The notes below the pieces were generated by a model. It searched no databases. It saw only the letters and a list, made by a program, of their open reading frames with translations, and was not told the DNA's origin. From contig JAAZNP010000032.1 of assembly GCA_012798235.1 (NCBI GenBank), forward strand, positions 1 to 5,572: 5,572 nt of DNA, given 5' to 3'. This DNA comes from Parcubacteria group bacterium. Lineage in GTDB: Bacteria; Patescibacteriota; Minisyncoccia; UBA6257. Positions within the stretch are counted from its first letter, which is position 1. Each line of letters starts with the position of its first letter. Shown here in pieces: positions 1 to 5,572 of this stretch. The position numbers and the translations under genes are program-made.

Positions 1-328
1 GTTAAAACAGGTTACTCCTTATTTGATATTTAAGAGAAAGCAAGCTCAATTGTTTCTCCAAGTGATTCAAAAAAAGGCAAAAATGAAAACAGTGAATGAT
101 TTTATAGCTTTAGCAAAAATGATCGATAATTTAGAACAATTAAACTATTCTAAAAAGAGACGCATTACCTCGAAAGTTATTAGCGAGTCATTAAAAAAGT
201 TTTAACCCCGTAGAGACTTTTGGTTTTAAACCAAGGGATAAATCGTTAAGATTTATCAATACGTCAACCTCCTAATTAATATTAGGATGATGGTATAGTC
301 CATACATAAAGTAATTTATGATCATATG
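1..328 (+). ncRNA. Group I intron in 23S rRNA, 3' part (IA-like)
   Basis: This is the 3' portion of a self-splicing group I intron; its 5' part lies left of the window. Downstream of the endonuclease stop the core strands can be read. P7 5' strand GACT (215-218) pairs with AGTC (297-300), which lies in a sequence close to the conserved S element (ATGGTATAGTCC, 290-301). A 6-bp hairpin (220-225/229-234) and a perfect 8-bp hairpin (237-244/250-257) sit between P7 5' and P3 3', where group IA introns carry P7.1 and P7.2. P8 is CCTAAT/ATTAGG with a 4-nt loop (271-286), and P9 is CATAAA/TTTATG closed by a GTAA tetraloop (305-320). The intron ends in G328, as group I introns require. The ORF lies upstream of P7, probably in L6. 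The helices are read by eye; P1-P6 are not visible, so the subgroup is inferred. Confidence 0.88.
2..205 (+). CDS. LAGLIDADG homing endonuclease, I-CreI family, C-terminal fragment (cut by window edge)
   Basis: The reading frame is open from the left edge and ends at TAA 203-205, giving the last 67 residues. It aligns by eye with the C-terminus of I-CreI. PYLIFKRKQAQLFLQVI here corresponds to PFLKLKQKQANLVLKII, and the ending LNYSKKRRITSKVISESL corresponds to LNDSKTRKTTSETVRAVLDSL. The lysine matching I-CreI K98, a residue of the active-site periphery, is kept in IFKRKQ, as is the basic SKxRxxTS segment that contacts DNA in I-CreI. The enzyme should cut intronless 23S genes at the insertion site and drive intron homing. 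The LAGLIDADG motif itself lies outside the window, so I cannot say whether the protein is one-motif (homodimer, like I-CreI) or two-motif. The TTG at 23 is not the start, because the homology continues upstream of it. No stop or frameshift is seen in the visible part. Confidence 0.87.
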   Translation, partial: LKQVTPYLIFKRKQAQLFLQVIQKKAKMKTVNDFIALAKMIDNLEQLNYSKKRRITSKVISESLKKF

Positions 329-633
<305 letters not shown>

Positions 634-659
634 CATCTTTAGCGAAAAGATATTTATTT
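634..659 (+). other. 23S-5S internal transcribed spacer with a small hairpin
   Basis: This is a very short AU-rich spacer of about 26 nt without a tRNA. ATCTTT (635-640) pairs with AAAGAT (646-651) around a 5-nt loop. The following AU-rich single strand (652-659) would suit endonucleolytic separation of 23S and 5S precursors; that role is inferred. Confidence 0.5.
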
Positions 660-772
660 TGGGCCCGTGATTTAATTAAATGTGTACCACCCGATTCCAT
701 TCCGAACTCGGCAGTGAAAGCATTTAATGCCGATGATACTCCAACAGGGGGAAAGTAGGTTTTGCGGGCCCT
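660..772 (+). rRNA. rrf: 5S ribosomal RNA
   Basis: This is a complete 5S rRNA of about 113 nt. Terminal helix I is formed by GGGCCCG (661-667) and CGGGCCC (765-771), a perfect 7 bp, extended by T668-G764 and possibly by U660. Internal landmarks are typical: CCATTCCGAACTCGG (698-712) with the loop C sequence, GTGAAA just after it, GCCGATGATACT, and GGGGGAAAGTAGG near the 3' end. The gene follows 23S in the usual order of a bacterial rrn operon. The exact ends are uncertain by one or two nucleotides. Confidence 0.95.
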
Positions 773-778
773 TTTTTT
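765..778 (+). terminator. Possible rrn terminator: 5S helix I 3' strand plus T7 tract
   Basis: The GC-rich 3' strand of 5S helix I (765-771) runs straight into seven T residues (772-778), which resembles the end of an intrinsic terminator. However, the pairing partner lies about 100 nt upstream, not in a local hairpin, so termination here may need the large inverted repeat that follows at 779-857. Confidence 0.4.
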
Positions 779-857
779 ATCCCGCACCTTTTAATCACCA
801 CTTATAGTGTTTATTGTAATGGTTTATAGCTATCATAGTGATTAAAAGGTGCGGGAT
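779..857. repeat. Long perfect inverted repeat (20-bp arms) between rrn operon and gene run
   Basis: The left arm (779-798, ATCCCGCACCTTTTAATCAC) and right arm (838-857) are perfectly complementary over 20 bp, separated by 39 nt. After a short internal loop the stem can continue imperfectly (804-807 with 830-833), leaving a loop of about 22 nt. Inside the spacer, CACT/AGTG (799-802/806-809) and the palindrome ATAGCTAT (826-833) give alternative small hairpins. A terminator is one reading, because ATTTATT follows the right arm, but the T tract is weak and the loop long. A miniature mobile element or dispersed palindrome is the alternative. Confidence 0.8.
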
Positions 858-892
858 TTATTCCTCTAGCTTTTTGTGCTATAATATTCCCA
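857..892 (+). promoter_or_regulatory. Extended -10 promoter for a leaderless transcript of the cell-wall gene run
   Basis: TGCTATAAT at 877-885 is a perfect extended -10 element (TGn plus TATAAT). The -35 region at the best 17-bp spacing (857-862, TTTATT) is poor, which an extended -10 tolerates. A start point 7-8 nt after the -10 falls at 892-893, on the ATG of the first gene. The distal edge of the upstream inverted repeat touches the -35 position. Confidence 0.7.
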
Positions 893-2251
893 ATGGATAA
901 TCGCTTACGCAAACAAATAATCATTGGTCTAATTTTTTTAGCTATTATTTTAGCTATTAGTGGCGGTATTTATTTAGCCGTTAAACCTAACCCTACTTGT
1001 TTTGATAATAAAAAGAATGGTAATGAAACCGGTGTTGATTGCGGTGGTTCTTGCATTTCTTGTGACTTGAAATACAATCCTCCGCTGACTATTAAAACAG
1101 AACCCATAATTTTATTAACTGCTAATAATAAAGCCAATATTTATTTTCAACTAATGAATACTGATAATGAATGGGGCGCAGAAAAATTTTCTTATCACTT
1201 AATTTTAACCGGACCTAATAATGAAACGCAACAATTGGATTATACAGATTTTATTCTTCCTCACGAAATGAAAACTTTTGTTATCTCCCAAATAGATATA
1301 AATTTTAAACCGCAATCAGTAGAATTATCTATTGATAAAGATTCCATTATTTGGCAAAAGCCCATCACTGGTATTAATCTTCAAGTGGGCAATCCTTTTA
1401 TTATTAGCGCCACTAAAGTTATTGAACCTATTGATAGTACAAAAATAACTAAAAATCTTTATACTTTCACGAAAACTTTGGTTTTGGGCATGAAAGACCC
1501 TGAAGTAACTAATTTACAAAAAGTTTTAAGCCAAACGCCAAGCATTTATCCCGAAGGTCAAGTTACTGGTTACTTTGGTAAGGCTACTGAAGCTGCGGTT
1601 AAAAGATTCCAAGCCAAATATGGTATTAGGGTGACAGGAGAAGTCGGTCCGCAAACACGAGATAAATTAAATGAACTTTATGGCAGCGGCTCCGCGGTTA
1701 CGGCAAGTTATATTTTTGATACTAATAAAGTTTTAAAATTAGGCATGCAAGGATATGACATTCAGAAATTACAGGAATTTTTAGCTTTAGACTCTGGTTA
1801 TAATCCGCCAGGAATGGTTAGCGGCACTTTTGATAAAGCCACAGAAAATGCTGTGAAGGAATTTCAGAAAAAATATGATCTTCCTGTAACTGGCGAGGTC
1901 GGTAAATTAACAGCTACTAAATTAAATGAATTAGCTCAAGAATTGGCCCCTTCTTCCCCTCAAACTATTCCGGAGCAATTTGAATCATACGAAGCTACTT
2001 TAAAAGTGGAAGGTTTATTTTATAACAGCGCTCCTTTTAATTTTAAACAAGGAGAAATAGTTGTTTTGCTTTGCGATAAAAACAATAATGTTAAAACCAT
2101 TGGTTCTACTCCTCTGACTAATATTTTATCCGGTAAAACAAAAGATTTTACTATTAGTTGGCATTATGAAGTGTCAACTGGCTTGACGGTATGTACTTCC
2201 GAAGTTCATATTAATGTTCTGGATATCAACAATGCATTTATTGGTCGCTAA
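893..2251 (+). CDS. Membrane-anchored extracytoplasmic protein with two peptidoglycan-binding domains
   Basis: The 452-aa protein has a short basic N-terminus and one membrane segment (about residues 9-30), with the rest presumably outside the membrane. Just after the anchor is a Cys motif with C36, C50, C54 and C57 around the core NGNETGVDCGGSC. Residues 60-180 look beta-rich and I do not recognise them. Two PG_binding_1-type domains follow at about 195-263 and 281-349. Each has the LGMxxxxVxxLQ-type opening, a GxVTGxFxKATExAVKxFQ core and a VTGEVGxxTxxKLNEL end; 27 of 41 core residues agree, so they arose by duplication. The C-terminal 90 residues look beta-rich and contain C394 and C434. 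No catalytic domain is recognised. The likely role is binding the wall or tethering membrane to wall. The first ATG lies only 7 nt after the -10 element, so it should be the leaderless start. Confidence 0.88.
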   Translation: MDNRLRKQIIIGLIFLAIILAISGGIYLAVKPNPTCFDNKKNGNETGVDCGGSCISCDLKYNPPLTIKTEPIILLTANNKANIYFQLMNTDNEWGAEKFSYHLILTGPNNETQQLDYTDFILPHEMKTFVISQIDINFKPQSVELSIDKDSIIWQKPITGINLQVGNPFIISATKVIEPIDSTKITKNLYTFTKTLVLGMKDPEVTNLQKVLSQTPSIYPEGQVTGYFGKATEAAVKRFQAKYGIRVTGEVGPQTRDKLNELYGSGSAVTASYIFDTNKVLKLGMQGYDIQKLQEFLALDSGYNPPGMVSGTFDKATENAVKEFQKKYDLPVTGEVGKLTATKLNELAQELAPSSPQTIPEQFESYEATLKVEGLFYNSAPFNFKQGEIVVLLCDKNNNVKTIGSTPLTNILSGKTKDFTISWHYEVSTGLTVCTSEVHINVLDINNAFIGR

Positions 2252-2256
2252 ATCTT

Positions 2257-3336
2257 ATGAAAAAAAGTGATCATCTACTTTCTTTAGCTATTTTTTTATT
2301 AATTTCTTTTGGTTTATTAATTTTGGGGAGTTTATCAAAAAATGATGTATCCCCATTTTTTGCTTTAAAAAAACAATTAATTTTTATTGCGATCGGCGTA
2401 ATTTTGTTTTTGGCGATGTCGACTTTTGATTGGCGTATTTTACATAATTCTTCGGCTCTTCTCTTAACTTTATATGGCCTCAGTTTAATTTCGTTATTTC
2501 TTGTTTTATTTTTTGGTAAAACGAGTCGAGGCGCTACCGGTTGGTTTAATTTTGGTTTTTTTAGTTTGCAACCAGTAGAATTTACTAAAATTATTTTAAT
2601 TTTAGTTTTAGCTAAATATCTCTCCTCCCGTCATTTAGAAATTTGGCAGTTTAAGTATTTATTTATTTCTGGAATTTATGCTCTCTTGCCTATTGGTTTA
2701 GTGTTACTTCAACCTGATTTAGGAGGCGCTGTTATTTTAGGTTTAATTTGGTTTTGTTTGGTTTTGGTTTCTGGTATTAGATGGGGTCAAATTTTTGGTT
2801 TATTAATTGTTTTTATTCTAACTATTGCTTTGGCTTGGGGTTTTTTACTGAAGCCTTACCAACAAGCTCGAATTTTGAATTTTTTAAACCCCCAACAAGA
2901 TTTAGAGGGCATTGGCTATAATCGTAATCAGGCTTTAATTTCTATTGGTTCGGGACGTATTTTCGGCAAGGGTTTGGGTTGGGGAACACAAACCCAATTG
3001 AATTTTCTTCCTTTGGCGAAAACTGATTTTATTTTTGCGGCTTTAGCAGAAGAATTGGGATTAATTGGAGTTATTATTTTATTATCTCTTTATCTTTTAT
3101 TGTTTTATCGTCTTTCTTATTGGGCCAATGTTTTTGACACCAATTTTTGTAAATTATTTACTTTTGGCTTCACGACGAAACTTCTCATCGAAGTTTTTAT
3201 AAATTTAGGTATGAATACGGGTATTTTACCCATTATTGGGATTGCCTTACCCTTTTTATCGTATGGCGGGTCCCATTTATTAGTTGATTTTATTGGTTTA
3301 GGAATTGTTAATAGTATGATTCGTCATAGAACGTAA
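2257..3336 (+). CDS. rodA: RodA/FtsW-family (SEDS) peptidoglycan glycosyltransferase, RodA-like
   Basis: This 359-aa polytopic membrane protein should polymerise glycan strands from lipid II, normally with a class B PBP. SEDS landmarks appear in order: RGATGWFNFG then LQPVEFTK (residues 91-111), QPDLGGA with D154 (152-158), YQQARILNFLNP (201-212), GYNRNQALISIGSG (220-233), GTQTQLNFLP then TDFIFAALAEELGLIG (243-271), NLGMNTGILPIIGIALPFLSYGGSH (316-340). D257 in TDFIF matches the Asp shown to be essential in RodA. GTQxQLxFLP favours RodA over FtsW. Length is close to other RodA proteins. The usual GIPLPFLSYGGSS is GIALPFLSYGGSH here, a mild divergence. ATG 2257 is 5 nt after the previous stop and has no Shine-Dalgarno sequence, so translational coupling is likely. 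No partner PBP or mre gene is in the window. Confidence 0.93.
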   Translation: MKKSDHLLSLAIFLLISFGLLILGSLSKNDVSPFFALKKQLIFIAIGVILFLAMSTFDWRILHNSSALLLTLYGLSLISLFLVLFFGKTSRGATGWFNFGFFSLQPVEFTKIILILVLAKYLSSRHLEIWQFKYLFISGIYALLPIGLVLLQPDLGGAVILGLIWFCLVLVSGIRWGQIFGLLIVFILTIALAWGFLLKPYQQARILNFLNPQQDLEGIGYNRNQALISIGSGRIFGKGLGWGTQTQLNFLPLAKTDFIFAALAEELGLIGVIILLSLYLLLFYRLSYWANVFDTNFCKLFTFGFTTKLLIEVFINLGMNTGILPIIGIALPFLSYGGSHLLVDFIGLGIVNSMIRHRT

Positions 3337-3337
3337 A

Positions 3338-3343
3338 TATAAT
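3338..3343 (+). promoter_or_regulatory. Possible -10 element upstream of mltG
   Basis: A perfect TATAAT begins 2 nt after the rodA stop. No acceptable -35 hexamer is found at 15-18 bp and there is no TG extension. In sequence this AT-rich the match may be chance. A start point near 3350 would put the GTCATT repeat in the mltG leader. Confidence 0.25.
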
Positions 3344-3370
3344 TGTCATTCCCGCGAAAGCGGAAATCTT
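3344..3370. repeat. Palindromic repeat of the ATTCCCGC-GAAA-GCGGGAAT type, one base degenerate
   Basis: ATTCCCGC (3348-3355), a GAAA loop (3356-3359) and GCGGAAAT (3360-3367) form a hairpin of seven pairs with one C-A mismatch (3351/3364). The surrounding TGTCATT...ATCTT matches dispersed repeats I know from many bacteria, including the dRS3-like ATTCCC(N8)GGGAAT class of Neisseria. It fills most of the 41-nt gap between rodA and mltG and is much richer in GC than its surroundings. Confidence 0.6.
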
Positions 3371-3377
3371 TCTAACA

Positions 3378-4361
3378 ATGAAACGAGATTCTTTAATTAA
3401 AATAATAACTTTTATTCTTGCTTTGGGTGTAGTAGGCGTTTTTTATTTATTTATTAATGCTCCTTCGCCAACAATTCTACCGCAGCCATTTTCCATTACC
3501 AAAGGAGAATCAGTCGCTTCTATTAGTTATCGCTTAAAACAAAATGATCTTATTTATTCTGATATTCTTTTCCGCTTTTATTTAAAAATGGCTAATCAAA
3601 CTCAGAACATTAAAGCAGGCTATTATGTAATTCCTAGCCGAGCTGATATGAAGACAATTATCAAATTAATCACTACTAACCACGTTGCTTCCAATGGCAT
3701 TTTTCTAATAAAAGAAGGTGATACTTTAAAAGAAATTGACAATAATTTGCATCAGCAAAATATTTTATCTGCTTCTCAAACAATTACTGATTTAAAAATT
3801 CAAGATTTTCAAGTAGAATATCCGAATTTATTCCACAATATTCCGGTTACTAATTCCTTAGAAGGTTTTTTATTTCCTGATTCTTATCACTTGCCTCAAG
3901 GTTTAACACCACAAGAAATTATTGCAATTTTTTTGAATAATTTTTCTGAAAAAACAAAAGACTTGAATATTTCTTACGATAAATTGATTTTAGCATCAAT
4001 TTTAGAAAAAGAAGTGAAAACCGAGGAAGATAAACAAAAAGTAGCTGACATCTTAGAGCGTCGTTTACAAGAAAACATTCCTCTTCAAGTTGATGCTTCA
4101 ATATGTTATGCTCAAAATCAAAGCTTTAATGATTGCCAATTAACTAAAGAATCTTTTAATTTGGATTCGCCATACAATACTTATCAGAATCGAGGCCTGC
4201 CACCCACGCCCATTTCTAACCCTGGTCTTGTTTCTATTAAAGCTAGCCTTAAGCCTTTGCCTAACGATTATTGGTATTATTTAACCAATCGGAAGACCAG
4301 CGAAACCATTTTTTCCAAAACCCTTGAAGAACATGAATTAGCAAGAAAAAAATATTTATAA
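3378..4361 (+). CDS. mltG: MltG-type endolytic murein transglycosylase (YceG-like)
   Basis: This 327-aa single-pass inner-membrane protein should cut nascent glycan strands internally and so set their length. A membrane anchor lies at residues 7-27. A LysM-like segment (about 37-80, FSITKGESVASISYRL) is followed by a second similar stretch from about 108 (FLIKEGDTLKEI). The catalytic region carries the family signatures LEGFLFPDSYHLP (161-173), ASILEKE (206-212), VADILERRL then IPLQVDASICY (222-244), and SPYNTYQNRGLPPTPISNPG (264-283). E210 in ASILEKE is the expected catalytic glutamate, equivalent to E. coli E218. Length is near the usual 330-350 aa. ATG 3378 gives the proper basic start before the anchor, but no Shine-Dalgarno sequence stands at the right distance. 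Its position after rodA fits a synthase and terminase pair acting on the same strands. Confidence 0.94.
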   Translation: MKRDSLIKIITFILALGVVGVFYLFINAPSPTILPQPFSITKGESVASISYRLKQNDLIYSDILFRFYLKMANQTQNIKAGYYVIPSRADMKTIIKLITTNHVASNGIFLIKEGDTLKEIDNNLHQQNILSASQTITDLKIQDFQVEYPNLFHNIPVTNSLEGFLFPDSYHLPQGLTPQEIIAIFLNNFSEKTKDLNISYDKLILASILEKEVKTEEDKQKVADILERRLQENIPLQVDASICYAQNQSFNDCQLTKESFNLDSPYNTYQNRGLPPTPISNPGLVSIKASLKPLPNDYWYYLTNRKTSETIFSKTLEEHELARKKYL

Positions 4362-4363
4362 CC

Positions 4364-5572
4364 ATGTGCGGCATAACTGGAATTTACATTGTTAATAATC
4401 CTTCAGAAGTGAATAAAGACACGCTCATTAAAATGCGCGATTCTTTGATTCATCGCGGACCTGATGATTCAGGTTTATATATTTCTCAAGACAAAAAAGT
4501 AGGTCTGGGATTTAGGCGTTTAGCCATTATTGATTTATCGCCCTTAGGTAATCAACCTATGACTAATGAAGACCAAACTTTATGGTTGATTTTTAATGGC
4601 GAAATTTATAACTTTCAAGAAATTAAAGAAGATTTAATTAAAAAAGGGCATCAATTTAAATCAAAAACTGATAGTGAAGTTTTGCTTCATCTTTATGAAG
4701 AAAAAGGAGAAAAATGTTTAGATGATCTAAATGGCATGTACGCTTTTGTGATTTGGGATGAGAAAAATAAAAAATTATTTGCTAGTCGTGACCGTTTAGG
4801 CATCAAGCCTTTTTATTACTATTATCAAGATGGCATCTTTCTTTTTGGTTCGGAAATCAAAGCCATTTTACAAAATCCCGTCGTTAAACGCGAACCAGAT
4901 TTAGAAGGAATTTCTCATTATCTAACTTTTGCCTGTACGCCCGCACCTTTTACTTTATTTAAAAATATTAAAAAATTACCCGTAGCTCATTATTTAACTT
5001 TAGATAAATTCGGCCATTTGGAAACTCAACGTTATTGGCAACCCTTTTCTTCTGTCATTGCTAGGAAGCCGCAAGCCGACGAAGCAATCTATATTCAGGA
5101 AGTTCGCTCTTTACTCAAAGATTCAATTGAAAAACAAATGGTTTCTGATGTTCCTTTTGGTTGTTTTCTTTCTGGCGGTATTGATTCTTCCACGAATGCT
5201 GTTTTAATGTCTCAAGCCATGGGTAAGCCAGTAGAAACTTTTTCCATTTCCTACAAGGATTTTCCCCGATACGATGAATTTGAATATTCTCGCAAAATTA
5301 ATCAAATACTTAAATCCACCAGCCACGAGGCAGTAGTTGGTCCAGAAGAATTTTTATCTTGGATTAAAGAAATGGCTCAAAAGACTGATGACCCTAATGG
5401 CGATTGGGTTTGTTTTCCTGTCTATTATTTAGCTAAATTATTTAGAGATAATGGTGTTATTATGGGGCAAGTAGGCGAGGGCTCTGATGAACTTTTCTGC
5501 GGTTACGGCACGTATATGGCCTTTATTAATATTTGGAAAAAGTTCTGGCGTTGGACTATTCATTGGCCAAAA
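4364..5572 (+). CDS. asnB: AsnB-type asparagine synthase (glutamine-hydrolysing), 3' end outside window
   Basis: The frame is open from ATG 4364 to the right edge, giving 403 codons; about 200-250 residues are missing against the 600-650 aa family. The start is certain because MCGITG places the N-terminal nucleophile Cys2 after Met removal. The class II glutaminase domain (2 to about 195) shows HRGPDDSG (30-37), RRLAIIDLSPLGNQPM (51-66), FNGEIYNF (77-84), TDSE (102-105) and SRDRLGIKPFYY (141-152). The synthetase domain has SDVPFGCFLSGGIDSS (261-276) with the ATP-binding SGGxDSS loop, and GEGSDELFCGY (371-381). It should make asparagine from aspartate, glutamine and ATP. Relatives amidate diaminopimelate in peptidoglycan, which the neighbourhood makes worth considering. 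The gap after mltG is 2 nt, with no Shine-Dalgarno sequence. The interdomain linker contains a dispersed-repeat-like sequence (residues 231-242). Confidence 0.94.
   Translation, partial: MCGITGIYIVNNPSEVNKDTLIKMRDSLIHRGPDDSGLYISQDKKVGLGFRRLAIIDLSPLGNQPMTNEDQTLWLIFNGEIYNFQEIKEDLIKKGHQFKSKTDSEVLLHLYEEKGEKCLDDLNGMYAFVIWDEKNKKLFASRDRLGIKPFYYYYQDGIFLFGSEIKAILQNPVVKREPDLEGISHYLTFACTPAPFTLFKNIKKLPVAHYLTLDKFGHLETQRYWQPFSSVIARKPQADEAIYIQEVRSLLKDSIEKQMVSDVPFGCFLSGGIDSSTNAVLMSQAMGKPVETFSISYKDFPRYDEFEYSRKINQILKSTSHEAVVGPEEFLSWIKEMAQKTDDPNGDWVCFPVYYLAKLFRDNGVIMGQVGEGSDELFCGYGTYMAFINIWKKFWRWTIHWPK
5054..5090. repeat. Dispersed-palindrome-like repeat embedded in the asnB reading frame
   Basis: The 37 bases from GTCATTGC to GCAATCT resemble the widespread GTCATTGCGAGG...GACGAAGCAATCT repeat. 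ATTGCT (5057-5062) and AGCAAT (5083-5088) form the outer stem. Positions 5061-5087 are about 59% GC inside AT-rich surroundings. The stretch encodes residues 231-242 (VIARKPQADEAI) in frame. The match is to a pattern from memory, not a search. Confidence 0.6.

Noticed and set aside
23..25. TTG as the start of a 60-aa protein
   Set aside because: The frame is open to the left edge and upstream codons (LKQVTPY) continue the I-CreI-like alignment, so this is an internal codon of a truncated gene.
634..659. Possible tRNA in the 23S-5S spacer
   Set aside because: The spacer is about 26 nt, far too short; only a small hairpin fits.
776..861. TTTAT direct repeats flanking the inverted repeat as proof of transposition
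   Set aside because: A five-base A/T-only repeat is expected by chance here and the repeat on the right overlaps the arm edge, so it is mentioned only as weak support.
1490..1945. Tandem DNA repeat or CRISPR-like array in the first gene
   Set aside because: The similarity is at protein level between two PG-binding domains; the DNA copies have diverged and there is no repeat-spacer structure.
3178..3196. Perfect 7-bp inverted repeat AAACTTC/GAAGTTT within rodA
   Set aside because: It encodes a normal RodA segment without extra residues and does not match the GTCATT-type repeats, so it is probably chance.
3919..4101. 60-codon open frame on the minus strand
   Set aside because: It lies opposite the catalytic region of mltG, whose conserved motifs occupy the + strand frame.

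Overview
The window is AT-rich and looks like part of a Candidate Phyla Radiation (Patescibacteria, probably Parcubacteria-like) chromosome. That assignment is an inference. It rests on a 23S rRNA gene interrupted by a group I intron with a LAGLIDADG homing endonuclease, a membrane-anchored protein carrying a Cys motif that I associate with this group, compact SD-poor gene spacing and use of the standard code (no in-frame TGA). I cannot name a species. All genes are on the + strand.

Layout. Positions 1-328 are the 3' part of a group I intron. It holds the C-terminal 67 codons of an I-CreI-like LAGLIDADG endonuclease (2-205), then the catalytic-core 3' strands with recognisable P7.1, P7.2, P8, P7 and P9 helices, ending in the terminal G at 328. 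The intron sits at E. coli 23S position 2593/2594, the same site as the Chlamydomonas chloroplast intron that encodes I-CreI. The 23S 3' exon follows (329 to about 633), then a 26-nt spacer and a 5S rRNA (about 660-772) ending in seven T residues. Next comes a striking 20-bp inverted repeat (779-857), followed at once by an extended -10 promoter (877-885) placed so that the first mRNA should be leaderless.

A tightly packed gene run starts at 893. It holds a membrane-anchored protein with two peptidoglycan-binding domains (893-2251), a RodA/FtsW-type SEDS glycosyltransferase (2257-3336), an MltG-type endolytic transglycosylase (3378-4361) and an AsnB-type glutamine-dependent amidotransferase/asparagine synthetase that runs off the right edge (4364 onward). 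Gaps are 5, 41 and 2 nt, and none of the four genes has a convincing Shine-Dalgarno sequence. The first three form a coherent cell-wall set: one binds glycan, one polymerises it and one cleaves it. The asnB-like gene could supply asparagine or amidate a wall precursor.

The most interesting signals outside the genes are two GC-rich palindrome-type repeats, both starting GTCATT. One lies in the rodA-mltG gap (3344-3370). The other lies inside the asnB reading frame, in the linker between the two catalytic domains (5054-5090). They resemble dispersed bacterial palindromic repeats, and the second recalls the in-frame palindromic elements of Rickettsia.
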